From contig CM075939.1 in NCBI GenBank assembly GCA_038030265.1, positions 9,219,253-9,283,252 on the forward strand: 64,000 bases of DNA, read 5' to 3'. Shown one piece after another: positions 46,901 to 58,176 of this stretch; position 1 is the stretch's first letter; each line of letters starts with the position of its first letter. This DNA is from Corythucha ciliata (Eukaryota; Arthropoda; Insecta; Hemiptera; Tingidae). The translations under genes and the position numbers were made by a program. The notes below the pieces were generated by a model that was given only the letters and a program-made list of their open reading frames with translations, was not told the DNA's origin and searched no databases.

Positions 46901-49900
46901 TCGCGTCTAGCCATCAGGGGGGGGGAAGGCGCTGTTGCTTCGGCGTAACGCTTGATTGCTTCGAATGCGGGCAACACATTGGCTCCAGAATTAACGAGGA
47001 AATCGTAAAATTCCTTAAATAATGTATCCAGTCCGAAAACTGGTAATTTTACAGCCGCAGTCATTCGAAAAGGAGAGCCTGTTTGTGCCCATCCCCTTCT
47101 CGCCGTCAGAGTTTATTGCGGCTGTTAATACAGCCAACAAATTTGACTCTTCTGTTCAAAAGTCGATAATTTTGCATTCGACCTCGGTATACAAAATGTG
47201 GCACCCCAAATCCGATTCTATCAGCCAAAAGAATTTAATTTGATCAATGTTAGAAAATATCTTTTGACTCTAACTGATCTTTTAGCGCCCACACTTTTAT
47301 TTTAATGAGACAGTGAGAGACACATATTTGAATTTGTCGTGGAATTCTCAGTTATTTGCAAACTGCTACGAACCAGGAAATTTACAGTTTGAAAGTCCAT
47401 CACTTAGTGGGCGCACTATTTAGCGCGACTTTTAACCAGAATTAGCCGAAATCACGGTAATTCTACCAATGATTCTCAACCGGGGGGGCGTGAATTTGTC
47501 CCCGTGTTTGTCCCCCGAGACTGACCATACAAATTTATCGGAAACTTCAGAAACGCCACATTTTTGTTTCTTTTCGCTGTCCGTGAGTCCCTCAGACGAT
47601 TCTCAATTGAGAAATGCAGTCGGCAGAGTTGTCTAGAGGGGGGGCTGGCTGGGTGAACTGTGGTTGGAGCTTTGCAGAGGTTGGGTCTTCTTGTGTGTTG
47701 AGCTTTTACTTTGGTTTGGAGCTTAGTTGTGGTTGACCTTTCCTGTTGATGGGGCTTTGCGGTGGTTGGATCTTTTCTGTGGTTAGACTTTTGCCTTCTT
47801 TGTGCTTGAAATGTTGCTGTCGTTGGATGTTCTAACGATGTTCGCTGTGGTTGGACCTTGGCTGTTGTTGGGCCTCATGGGGCCATTGTACTGTGTTAGG
47901 GCCTTCTTGGTGGTTTTGGAGTTTGATTGCGATTCGAACTTTACTGTGGTTGGGTGGAAGCTTTTGGAGAAAGAAGCGAGGGTAGCACTGGGTCTGTTAC
48001 TCACCCAGGTGAAAGGGCTTTCCTGGGCTCGAAAATTCTCTCCACGGCCCTGGTAGTAGGTCCCAATCAAAATGTCAGGGCTGTCGGTGCCCTTAAAAGT
48101 GGTCAAAAAAGAGCGTTTGGCCTGGCCATTGCGGTTTTGGTCAATTTTCTCGACTCCAAGGCGGTCAACCATGGTCCACTGGTGGGACCGTGGAGGCTCT
48201 TCCTTGCACTTTCGAGTTTTCGATTACGTGACCGCTGCCCTTATGTTCTGAAAACGTGCGCAATTGGCCAAAAACGGGTGTTTCATAGTGAGAAGGCGGA
48301 TCATTAGTAGGTCCCTTCTTGACATTATGATGGTTTGACCAACATCGAAGCTTTTCGTGGTATTACGGGTCTTTATCATATCTGTTTAAAAACAATTATG
48401 TATAATGTTTTTCTCAATCAATCAAATCAAATCACTCCTGCCTCCTAAATAAAAAATCGTCAACAATTATAATATAATGCAGGGGGGGGGGGCAACAGAT
48501 TTTCATGGTCCAAGAGGGTCATGAACGTAAAAAGGTTGAGAACCACTGCGTCTATACATATGTGTTAGCCGTTGGTTTGGGTGCACTTTTACCAGCAGGG
48601 GCATACCGCATGACGCTGCCTGTAAAGCAAGGCTGAAGTCTAACTTCAATGAGAGGGAATCTCATGTTTCCACCCTTTGAACGGCGGAAGTATGGTATTT
48701 CCTTTATTTCAGCCGCAAAACCTTCAAAATAGCTAAATCGCGCTATTTCTCAATTTTACCCGCGAAGTTACTTGATTTGTAAAGCTCTTCGTTTCCAACT
48801 AGTCTCAGAATTTTACTTGTTGGATATCCAATTAACGTGAAATTCGGCCGAATAACGTATAATTTGTCCCAATTAATCGTTGTCACTAGAGAATTATTCG
48901 CCCTAATGAAAACATTTTATGACCCTCGTTTACCACCCTGATGAAATTACCGTTAAATTCGTCTTAGTTCACGTGAAATTCTCCCTCGATTGACGAGAAA
49001 TTATTTCCAATTAACTTCAAATTTTTCTCAATTAACGTCAAATTCAGCATGTAGACTTTTGCTATAGAATTGGTTACCCATCCCTTCTTCCTTCCCGGAG
49101 TATATTTGTTTCTACCTCATCATATTTTCAATATTACGCAGTAAAATTGCCAACAAAATTCGCTTTTTGGTTTGGTGAGGTCGCTGAATTACCCAACAGT
49201 GATGGGTGCTTCAATGGGAGCTGTGGGCTTCAACCAATCAGAGCGCTTCGAGTACACAGTGCGGAACACTCTGATTGGTTGAAGCCCACGGCTCAGCTTT
49301 AAGCTTGCATGTGAAGGCGGCTTAAAGACTCCCTTTGGACTGGCTATGTTTTGGATAAAGGGAAGAGAGGGTGATTTTCACGTCCCCACCCAGGGCAGGG
49401 TACCAACAAATCTTGCAACGCTACTTAACGTCAACTTTTTGGATTCCCCCCCCCCCAACCCCTTTTACTCTGTCCACAGCTCACGTGGACAATGAAATGT
49501 ACTTCGCGAGGATTCTCGAAAGGCTAGGCAGTAACGCTCTTTCCAAAGATCAGGAACCTGACATCGCGGCGGCTTTTATCAAATTCGCCGTCGTCACTAA
49601 AGAATTATCCGCCCTAATGAAAACATTGGTAAGATCTCATTTACTCTCTCCACCTGTCTCCCCCCCCCCCCAACTCTGCTTTGCGCTTTCTATTTTTTTC
49701 TTTTTTTTTTTTGTATCCGCCCAGATGCAAAACGTAAACAATATAGTCATGTTTCCTTTGGAGAGTCTCCTGAAAGGGGACCTGCGAGGCGTAAAAGGGG
49801 ACTTGAAAAGACCATTTGACCGGGCTTGGAAAGAGTACGAAACGAAATACGCCAAAATTGAGAAGGAAAAGAAGCAACAGGCGAAAGAGGCAGGTCTCAT

Positions 49901-52900
49901 TCGAACTGAGGTGACGTCCGCTGAAATTGCTGACGATATGGAGAAAGAGAGGAGGCTGTTTCAATTACAGATGTGCGAGGTAGGGGTCATTCACTCGATA
50001 TGGATTTGTTGGAAAAACGTATTTTTTTTTTACGAGTGTTTAAATATTTTAGTACTTGATCAAAGTTAACGAAATTAAAACGAAGAAAGGCATCGAATTA
50101 CTGCAGCATTTGGTCGAATATTACCACGCTCAAACTAAGTAATTTTTAAAATAATCTGTACGAATTCATCGCTGTGGCCTAACGATATTTTTTTTAATAG
50201 TTATTTTCAAGACGGTCTCAAAACAATCGAACATTTTGGAAGTTACGTGGCTGACCTCTCCGCAAAATTACAAAAAGTGAGACAAAAACAAGATGAAGAG
50301 AGGCGACGCCTGTCAGAGCTAAGGACGCTGCTGCGAAGTTCGCCCGGGATGGAAAAAGAAGTAAGACCCCCGCCCCCTCCATCTCCTTCTTTTTGTGTTC
50401 CTCATTTTAAAAAAATTCTTCATTTCTTCTCTTGTCAAGATGGGGCAAACCCCCGAAAAAGGAACTGGCTATTCCCTCCATCAACTTCAAGGCGATAAAG
50501 GTGCGGGTTTAACGCGAAGTGGTCATTTGTTGAAAAAATCCGAGGGGAAAATGAGGCGAGTTTGGCAAAAACGGCGTTGCTGCGTACAGGCGGACGGATT
50601 TCTCGACATTTGTCACGGCGACGAAACGAAACCACCGACTCGCGTCAACCTACTCACGTGTCAAATTAAACTCGTTCCAGACGACAAACGGTGCTTCGAT
50701 TTAATCTCCTGTAAGTCTTCCTAGGACCACCTTCCTTCAAACACACACCACACCAAACCTGTGTTTTTTAAAATTATTATTATTATTATTATGTCGCAGA
50801 CAATCGAACCTACCATTTTCAAGCGGAAGATGAAAATGATCAAAGAGCGTGGATGTCCGTGTTGGTCAACTGTAAAGAAGGTGCCCTGTTGAGGGCGTTC
50901 GACGACGGTGGGTCTAAAGGTGGTGGAGGTGCCGGTGGAAGTCCTTCACTTTTAGACCTGCAGCAGGCGATTGTTCGTCACGTTCAACGATTACCGTCGA
51001 ATGACCGGTGTTGCGACTGTAATTCTCAAAATGGTAAGAATTTCTATTGGTTGACGGGAGTGGGGGGGGGGAAGCTTAGAACCCACAAAATTTAAGTGAC
51101 GTCACAACTGACTTTGGAATCGAATTAATTGATATTGTTAGTAATATCGCTTAAACTACTAGGGTTAGTAGGTAATGCATGTATAAATCAGTAGCCGTAG
51201 GAGCCTAAATTGTCTGTCTTCCCTCGTTGAGGTGCGTCAAAAACCGAACCGGTTTCGGCTGCTCGCCATCTTCGGCGTATGGAAGTACAACCGGTTCGTT
51301 TTTGACTCACCTAAACGAGGAAAGATAGACAATACAGCTTTATGCATGCATTATCTAATTAATTTGTTGTTTGTACGTTCTAACAGATACTACGTGGTTG
51401 TGTATCAATTTTGGAGTCGTCGTTTGCATCGAATGCTCAGGGATTCATCGAGACCTCGGCGTGCACATTTCTCGAATTCAATCGCTCACTCTGGATCACA
51501 TAGGACCGTCTCAGTTACTTCTGGCTAGGAATATGACGAATCAAGGGTTTAATGAAGTGATGGAAGCGAATTTACACACGAGCAATAAGCCGACACCGTC
51601 CAGCTCGATGTAAGTTTCACCTCTAGGCGTTCACTCCCATCCATCCCTGTCCCCCATTTACTGCTGTAAATCAACCAGGCGCTTGCTCAAATTAGGGAAG
51701 AAAGGTACGACTTTATCAGAGCTAAATACGTCGACAAAAAATTCGCGATGCATTCATACGCCGACGCTCACGAACTGCTCAATGACTTGGAACACGCTGT
51801 TAACAACAAGAATTTGTACCATTTGCTCCAAGTGTTTGCCGAAGGAGCTGATTTAACGGCTCCTCTTCCCACTTCGGTGAGCTTTTGACGCGATGTTTCG
51901 ATATTTCAAGGATTTTTTTTTTTTTTTTTTTTTTTTACACTTTGTTCTGTTTTGTGTAGGAAATAGGCGAAACAGCTCTACATTTAGCCGTCATCAGGGA
52001 AATGGGCTCTTCGTTGCATTTAGTGGACTTTTTAATTCAAAATATGCCAGCCGGAGCAATCGACAAACAGACGTTCATTCAGGGAGACAAGTGCGTTTTT
52101 TTTTTAGAGTAAACTTTTTGGGGTAAACTTTGGAGTTTACTTCACAGTGGAATGTGTCGTTTTTCCGTCGTTTAGTTCATTTTTGTTCGTGTTTTTCTTT
52201 TCATTCAGAGGCGGGGATAGCGCCCTACATATGTGCGCCCTTCACGACAAAACTGAATGCATGAAACTCTTGCTGAGGTCCGGGGCGGATCCGATGCTTC
52301 ATAACGCTAAAGACAAAACCCCTTTGGACATCGCCCAGGAAAAGGGTCATCGAGCATGCGAAGAACTGGTACGTTTGACCAGCCATCCCCCTTCCCGCTA
52401 CAACCACGCTTACTGGTTATTAACGCTTATTGGTCGCCGTGTTTTTAGATGCGTCACGCTCTTCAACGTCAAAAATCCCTTTTTGAAAACATTAACATCG
52501 ATTGGCAACTGTCGCACGATGACGGTTCCACCGATTTTTCAGACGATGACACGATCATCGAAGACAGGGTGAGTAGCTCCCTCTACAGAGATATCCTGGC
52601 AGGAGTCGATAAAATGGTAAGTCGCGACCAACCGAGAAAAAAAAAAGAAGGGAACGGCTCTGAAAAAAGTGTTGCGTTGGAATGCGGCGGGCAGTTGTTC
52701 AGTTTCTTCGGAGTTTTTTTTTGTGACGCTTTTTTAGCATGCAGGGTTTCGGTAAAAAAGGCTTTTTGGCTTTGGTATTTGATTTGTTGATGATTGTCAT
52801 CATTTTCGAGGGAAATTTAATTGTTTAAGTACAAATTTTATTCCATAAATTGAGTCGCGGTGTTTTACATGCAGAACGGGTGTGTAACCCCCGAGAGGAA

Positions 52901-55900
52901 GTCCGCTTCTCGCCCGTCGAGCTACGCCGAATCGCCCGTCAATATGCGATCTCGATCGTCCACGTGCGATAGCCTCAAATCGGGTAGTTTCAGGCAGTCA
53001 TCTTCGTCGTCCGTAGCCACTGGTCAAATGGCTCCTCCGCCGGTGCCTCATGTGAAGAAAACCAGCACTGTTTCCGCTCCGCCACAACCACGCAGTAAGG
53101 CTTTCGCTGATTGCCTTGTTTTGTTCGCGGGCTTGATTACCCCCCCCCCCCTTAGTTTCAGACTCCGGATTGAACACAATAAAAAAGCGAGCTGCGCCTC
53201 TTCCTCCTCCTACTGGAATTGGCTCAGGACCTCCTTCCTCTTCACAGTACGCTGGCTACGGCACTCTTCCATCTAGTCACAATAGGTCGCCCTCCGATCC
53301 AAACCCTGCTTACAGCACACTTAATCATCACAAAAGATCTCCCTCGACCGACTCAACGCGAGGCCTTCACTTAGGTTTGTAGCGTGACACACCCTCCTTG
53401 ACCAAATTTGAAATTAATCCACCCCCCTCTCGCCGTTTTAAAAATAGCCGGTGCCAAATTAGTCATCCCTCCTGGTGAAATGCCCACGCTCAAGTCGACG
53501 GGTATCGATAAAACGGGCTCGGGCCGCCTGCAAAGGCCACCCGGACCCCCACCGCCGGCTCCATCGCCTCGCCTATCCAACGGACGATCCACCGAAAGCA
53601 TTGCATCCCTCGCGTCGGAGTCCGATCAAACGAACCCCGTGCCACCACCTCGAAAGGTAAGAGACTCGAATTTCAGTTTGTTTGTTTGTTTGCCCCCGCC
53701 CCCCACCACCCAAATGCCTGAAGTGTTCGTTTGTTGAAAATGTTTGCCCCCAAAAAAATCTCCCGATTTTGCAGAAAAAATCGGAGGGCTCCACACTAGA
53801 AAGTTATCCCGAAGAAAAAGAAGAGGTAAAATTGGTTATTTGGGATGTTTTAAGGAGACCAAACCTCAAATTTGTTTATTTTATTTTCGTTTTGTGTGCC
53901 CTTTGCGAAGCGCATGTCTCATGGTTAGCTCATACCGCCGTCCGTTGCTGCCATTTCAGCTCATTTATGGCATGTCATTCAGTTACTTGTAGTCATAGTT
54001 TCGCCCTCCAGTTTTTACTGGCATGCCCATTGCTTAGGTCTCATCATACCACCGTTGAGTTTAAACTGTGTATAGGGGGGGGGGGGTCTTGGTCCGCTGA
54101 CTTTGACAGAAGGTGGATCACAGCCGTCCGCCGCCTGAACGTGATTTCACGGGGCGTGTTGGCCAATGCACTGGGACTCCGTGGGAGGACTTAGTGGTCT
54201 TAGGGCGAGTGAGCTACTGTGGAGGGTAGAATTGACCGGGTGCTGGGGTACAAAATAGGGGTTTTTTGGTGTGAAAGCGCGATGTCTAGGCCAGTGGCGA
54301 AGGTAGGAATTTGTCCTAGGGGGAGGGGGGATCAGATTTAAATCTCGTAATGGAGAGGTGAGGGGGGTAATTTTACATTTTAGTAGTCACTGCACCCAGC
54401 CAGCACTCTCTTGAATCTACCAGACATCTTGCTGGCCCCATCATATCCTTGCCCGAGAACAAAATTACTATTAACCCCTAATTGATCTCAATTCATTCCA
54501 GAATTTTCTTTTCGATAAATCCGTCCCTGTTATGGAATGAGTAGAGTAGAGGCTAGTCCTCTAGCCTCATGAAGTCCTCCCGTGTACACAAAGTGATACG
54601 AGTACAAATGCAAAACGCTCACTTTTAACCAATTTAAGGGACAGTGCTGACCACTCAATGATTTTAAGGAGGAAACCGCTTACATCGGCCAACTGAGCAT
54701 TCTCCGCGGGACTCATACTGGCCCAAATTGAAGCACTCAGAGAAAATGACCCTAAAACTCTCTGTTAAGGGCGATTTATGGGCTTTACCCGCAAATTAGC
54801 GCTTTTCTCAATTTTGGCCGCGAGTAACGTCCTTCTCATTTTAAGCCGTGGATTAGCGGTTTTACCCCACCCTTTATAGTCATGAATTAGCACATTTTCT
54901 CATTTTAGCATCAAAGTAGCGTTTTTATCCCGTGAGCGGTGTTTCTTAATTTTCCACGAGTTTTGGCGTTTTCCTCCAGCGAATTTTTTTAGCAAAGGGT
55001 TAGCACTTTTCTCAGTTTTAGCTGAAAATTAGCGTGTTTCCCAAGTGCTTTCCTCTATATTAGCCGCAAAATAGAGGGGCTTTTCAAGAATTAGGATTTT
55101 TTTGGTTCACCATACGCAATACACGAGCGATTTTTCTCAGTTTTACTCGCCAATTAGAGAGTTTTTCACCCATTGCCATAAATTGGCGATTTTTCTCAAT
55201 TTCAGCTTCAAAAGAAGTCTTCAGAAACCGCGAATTGGCGTATATTCAGTTGTTGACGCAAATCAAAATGTTTCTCAATTTTAGCCACGAATTAGTTCTT
55301 TTTATTAATTTTAGCAGCGTCTCAGTAGCGTTTCCAACCTGTGAATTAGCGAATTTTCTCAATTTCAGCCACAAATTGGCGTTTGGCGCAATTTTAGCTG
55401 TAAATTGGCGATTTTTTCCATTACGCGATTTAGCATCTATTCTATTTTTTATACGCGAATGGGCGATTTTCGCAATGTCGGTTGTGAATTTGCCATTTTT
55501 GACCAATTTTAACCTGAAAGCGTATTTTTTTTTGTCAATAGTACAGCGCGTTTTTTTCTATTTTAACCGCGGGGTTGGCCCAAAAACAACACTTTTGCGT
55601 TGATTTCCACAATTTATTCGTAGAATGGCCTGCATGCACAGCGAATCGGCGATTTTTTTTCTCAATTTTAATTTGGAAGTTGCATCGCGAGACCGCGAAT
55701 CAGCGCTTTTCGCAGTTATAGCCGCGAATATTAGCGATTTTTTTCAATTTTTGCCGCGTCAGAAGGTTGCAAATTTCCGATCAGAACTTTACTGAACTTG
55801 AGGATCTAAGGAACAGGGGACACGGTGTCCCAGACACGGAAAATCTGCTAAACCTAACTTCAACGTTTTATGGTGCTCTTAGGAGCGCTGATACTAGTGC

Positions 55901-56679
55901 CGTTATACTTATAGCTCTGGGGGGGATCTATCCCCCTTATCCCCACCCTAACTACGCCGCTGGTCTAGGCCTCCCTCACATGCTCAGGGGCATCGGCAGT
56001 TGAATCAGCAGCATGCCTAATTTACGTGTTCCACGGAGCTTTTAACGCCCGCATTCATTTCCATGTCAGTTTGTTATTGGTTCATTTTGTTCATCAGCTT
56101 ATGATTTTAAGTAACAGGTTAGTAGGTACTTGAAAAGTATTGTTTTCGGCATGATTAAAAGAATTATCTGCCTATTTTTATCTTTTTTTTTAACAAAATA
56201 ATTGTTATCGTTGGTTTATTTCAAGTTATTTCATGCCTCAGCATGAGCTGTTGGTTTAGCGCTCCCCCTATCTTGTTTTCCATCACTAGCCACCAACTTT
56301 AACATAAACATACCCGGATTTGTCTTTCCAGCCCTACTTCTACTGCCCCCTCGAAGAGAAACAACCTCTCTCTTCGGCCTCTAGTTCCATCTCACTTCCA
56401 CACTGTACCACGACTGGTGGAGTTGGTGGTGGAAGTGGTGGCGGCGGGGGGCAACCGCCGCCATGGCTTCAACAGCAACAGCATCATCCTCGTTGTCGAG
56501 CTCTCTACGACTGTTCGGCCGACAATGAGGACGAATTGTCATTTCGCGAGGGGGACATTATTATTGTGACGAAAACGTCCACCGATGACGAGAACTGGGT
56601 TGAAGGGGCTCTCGAGCGTGATCCGTCCGTTCGCGGTGTGTTCCCCATCAGTTTCGTTCATATGCTTCCTGACAATTAA
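43960..56679 (+). CDS. Asap: Arf-GAP with SH3, ankyrin repeat and PH domains (ASAP)
   Basis: Eighteen exons, all phases consistent, 1087 aa: 43960-44085, 44148-44220, 49480-49628, 49725-49979, 50053-50138, 50201-50360, 50440-50710, 50800-51033, 51387-51609, 51696-51876, 51960-52090, 52209-52368, 52449-52616, 52875-53094, 53156-53374, 53448-53656, 53775-53825, 56332-56679. ASAP proteins stimulate GTP hydrolysis by Arf GTPases at membranes and act in trafficking and cytoskeleton remodelling. Domains: BAR about 20-280 ([14 protein letters not shown]); PH about 308-400 ([18 protein letters not shown]); Arf-GAP about 430-550, with CCDC and [12 protein letters not shown] (zinc cysteines and catalytic arginine); ankyrin repeats about 585-690 ([20 protein letters not shown]); an acidic stretch, then proline-rich; SH3 about 1026-1087 ([20 protein letters not shown]). 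Uncertain: exon 13 may end at 52568 (GTGAGT) or 52616 (GTAAGT), and exon 15 may start at 53156 or 53162, all in frame. Intron 2 (5.3 kb) and intron 17 (2.5 kb) hold the repeats. Confidence 0.95.
45480..46760. repeat. Family B degenerate array in ASAP intron 2 (- orientation)
   Basis: The reverse-complement unit GCTAATTCGCGGCTAAAAT followed by TGAGAAAAATC recurs dozens of times, with the best copies near 46000-46080 and 46620-46690 at about 28-33 bp spacing. Just upstream, 45294 onward reads CAGTCGTGGATCTAGGG, a possible transposon left end. No right end is found. Confidence 0.75.
47467..48548. mobile_element. hAT-type element with ~18-bp repeats in ASAP intron 2
   Basis: The left end CAATGATTCTCAACC and right end GGTTGAGAACCACTG are inverted with two mismatches and resemble the common hAT terminus CAGTGGTTCTCAACC. 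Poly-G/C blocks follow inside both ends. No clear 8-bp target duplication remains. About 47650-47970 is a degenerate array of GTGGTTGGAGCTTTTCT-like units, 16-19 bp each. The ORFs of 80-130 codons inside follow the repeats and resemble no transposase. Confidence 0.65.
48882..48919 (+). pseudogene. Partial duplicate of ASAP exon 3
   Basis: The stretch encodes [13 protein letters not shown], nearly identical in DNA and protein to the end of ASAP exon 3 ([13 protein letters not shown], 49589-49628). The exon donor is absent: TTTTATG follows instead of TTGGTAAG. Only about 38 bp match clearly. It lies about 700 bp upstream of the real exon in the same orientation, so it is a decayed local duplication. 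Confidence 0.6.
49218..49296. repeat. Short hairpin in ASAP intron 2
   Basis: GAGCTGTGGGCTTCAACCAA followed by TCAGAG is mirrored by CTCTGATTGGTTGAAGCCCA followed by CGGCTC, with a loop of about 20 nt. It contains two inverted CCAAT motifs and could form a stable stem in the RNA. Confidence 0.7.
50771..50791. repeat. ATT microsatellite before ASAP exon 8
   Basis: About six ATT units end some 9 bases before the acceptor of exon 8 and form part of its upstream intron tract. Confidence 0.7.
51165..51362. repeat. Hairpin MITE-like repeat in ASAP intron 8
   Basis: ATTGTCTGTCTTCCCTCGTT followed by GAGGTGCGTCAAAAACCGAAC (51210 on) is inverted at 51287-51333 (CGTTTTTGACTCACCTAAAC, then GAGGAAAGATAGACAAT). 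Outer bases TAGGTAATGCATG and CATGCATTATCTA also pair. It fills most of the 353-bp intron. Confidence 0.7.
54292..55962. mobile_element. hAT element carrying a family B array, perfect 8-bp TSD
   Basis: The left end CAGTGGCGAAGGTAGGA and the right end CCTAACTACGCCGCTG are inverted, hAT-like termini (compare the common CAGTGGCGTAGCCAGG), with G-rich and C-rich blocks next to them. The octamer GTCTAGGC flanks both sides (54284-54291, 55963-55970). The interior from about 54780 to 55760 is family B minisatellite. The element is non-coding, 1671 bp, and sits in ASAP intron 17. Confidence 0.88.
54780..55760. repeat. Family B array inside the hAT element
   Basis: Units such as TTAGCGCTTTTCTCAATTTT, with a GCCGCGAG core, recur at about 30-45 bp spacing, in + orientation. 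Some units are well preserved (54790-54830, 55340-55420). The array makes up nearly 60 % of the element. Confidence 0.75.
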
Positions 56680-58176
56680 AAAAAAAAAAAGGTTGTCTGT
56701 CGATTTTTTTGTTCGTGTGCTTCTTTTTACATTTAACCATGACAGAAAAGCCCCTGAAGGTTGGTTGGTCTAAAAACGTTCGACTTTTCGAACCACGTGA
56801 TTTTAACTTTCTTAACGGTTGCTAAAGCTGTGATCTTGACATGCAATTAACCGTAAAAACTATAATTTTTATTTTGTGATAGATTTTTATTTTATAACCA
56901 AAGATTGTTTTTATTATGGAAAGTTGCCCCCCTTCCCCCCACCAACACTAACATTCCACCCCTTTTATATTGAAAAATTAAAATGAATTGCGCATAAAGT
57001 AGAACAAATGCTCACTTCAATCACCGGTGATATTTTACCACAGCCAGCGATGCCAAAGATTTCTTTTTTGTTTATTTATTAAGTCCATTACCGTACCATC
57101 TATTGAAGAGGCTTCTCTTGGTTCAGCCTCGCCTACTAGAACCCCCCCCCTTTCCACCCTTAATTTGTTTCGTTTTACGTGATAAATTACCTCTAATCGC
57201 GGAGATCAGACTGTTTCCTGTAGATATAAATGATGTGTACGTACCTTGCATTACAGTTAGTTAAAGTTTTAAGAGTAGATATTATAATTATTACTATTAC
57301 TATCCTAGAGAACAAAAGAAAGCACAGTCAGCTAATTGGCGCGAATAATGACAAAATGTTTCCTTGATCACGTAGGCGCCAAATTTCGGGAGTGTCATCC
57401 CGATTCTTTCTGTGTTCAGTCAAATTCGTGATCTCCTGAATGTTGAAAAAAAAAAAACTTTTAAAAAAGAGAAAAAGATGTCCGTTCGTAAAAGACAACC
57501 ATTTGAAATACAAAGAGGCGCTTAACTTTAGGTGAAAAGGTTGTGTATTGTGTAAATAGCGTTGTTTAGAGATTATTTATAATTGACCTATGTATTATAA
57601 GAAAACCTCAAAAGCGAACAAGTCAGTATTTTGAATGTATTTCCCCCACCCACCATCACCACAACCACTCCATAAAAGTATTGATTGCAGTCAATGGAGA
57701 GGAGTTTAAAGTTCTTCCTTGTTACTATCTGTTGCTTTTACGCACCTTTCGATCCCGCATTTGTTCCTTTAATTTTGCATTTGTCTTTTATTTGATTCGT
57801 TCAAATGTCAAAAAATTACGTGCAAGAGTGGTGAACCATTTGATCAAGTTGTTGGAACAAAACTGCGTTTTAAACACTTAAGGGTACCCTTTTTTTTTTG
57901 TAAGGATCGAATACAAAGTTTTGAGCGTGAATTTGTTCGGAAAGAACCGCCATTTTTTCTTAAACACCCGCGGGGTGAGAACCGGTGGGTTGCCCCCTCT
58001 CAGTAGCGCCGACACTATATCCAAGGTTTAGCAGCCGTTACACCTCTCCACGGGGTGGGTTATTTGTGATCGAGGATGTGATAAATATAAAAATTTTAGC
58101 CATATGTAGTGTAGTGGTGGAAACGCGCAGAGTTTCACCACCGGTCTAAGGTACGTCCCCTTCGCAGTACGTAAGG
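56680..58176. other. ASAP 3' UTR and intergenic sequence
   Basis: AT-rich sequence after the ASAP stop, with ATTAAA-type candidate poly(A) signals near 56977, C runs near 57144-57152, and no recognisable gene. The ORF at 57681-57881 has no domain. Confidence 0.45.

Noticed and set aside
47022..47243. 73-codon + strand ORF
   Set aside because: Open in several frames, no domain, and inside an intron next to repeats.
47783..48307. ORFs of 84-129 codons on both strands
   Set aside because: They lie in and after the 18-bp repeat array of the hAT-type element, with no transposase motif.
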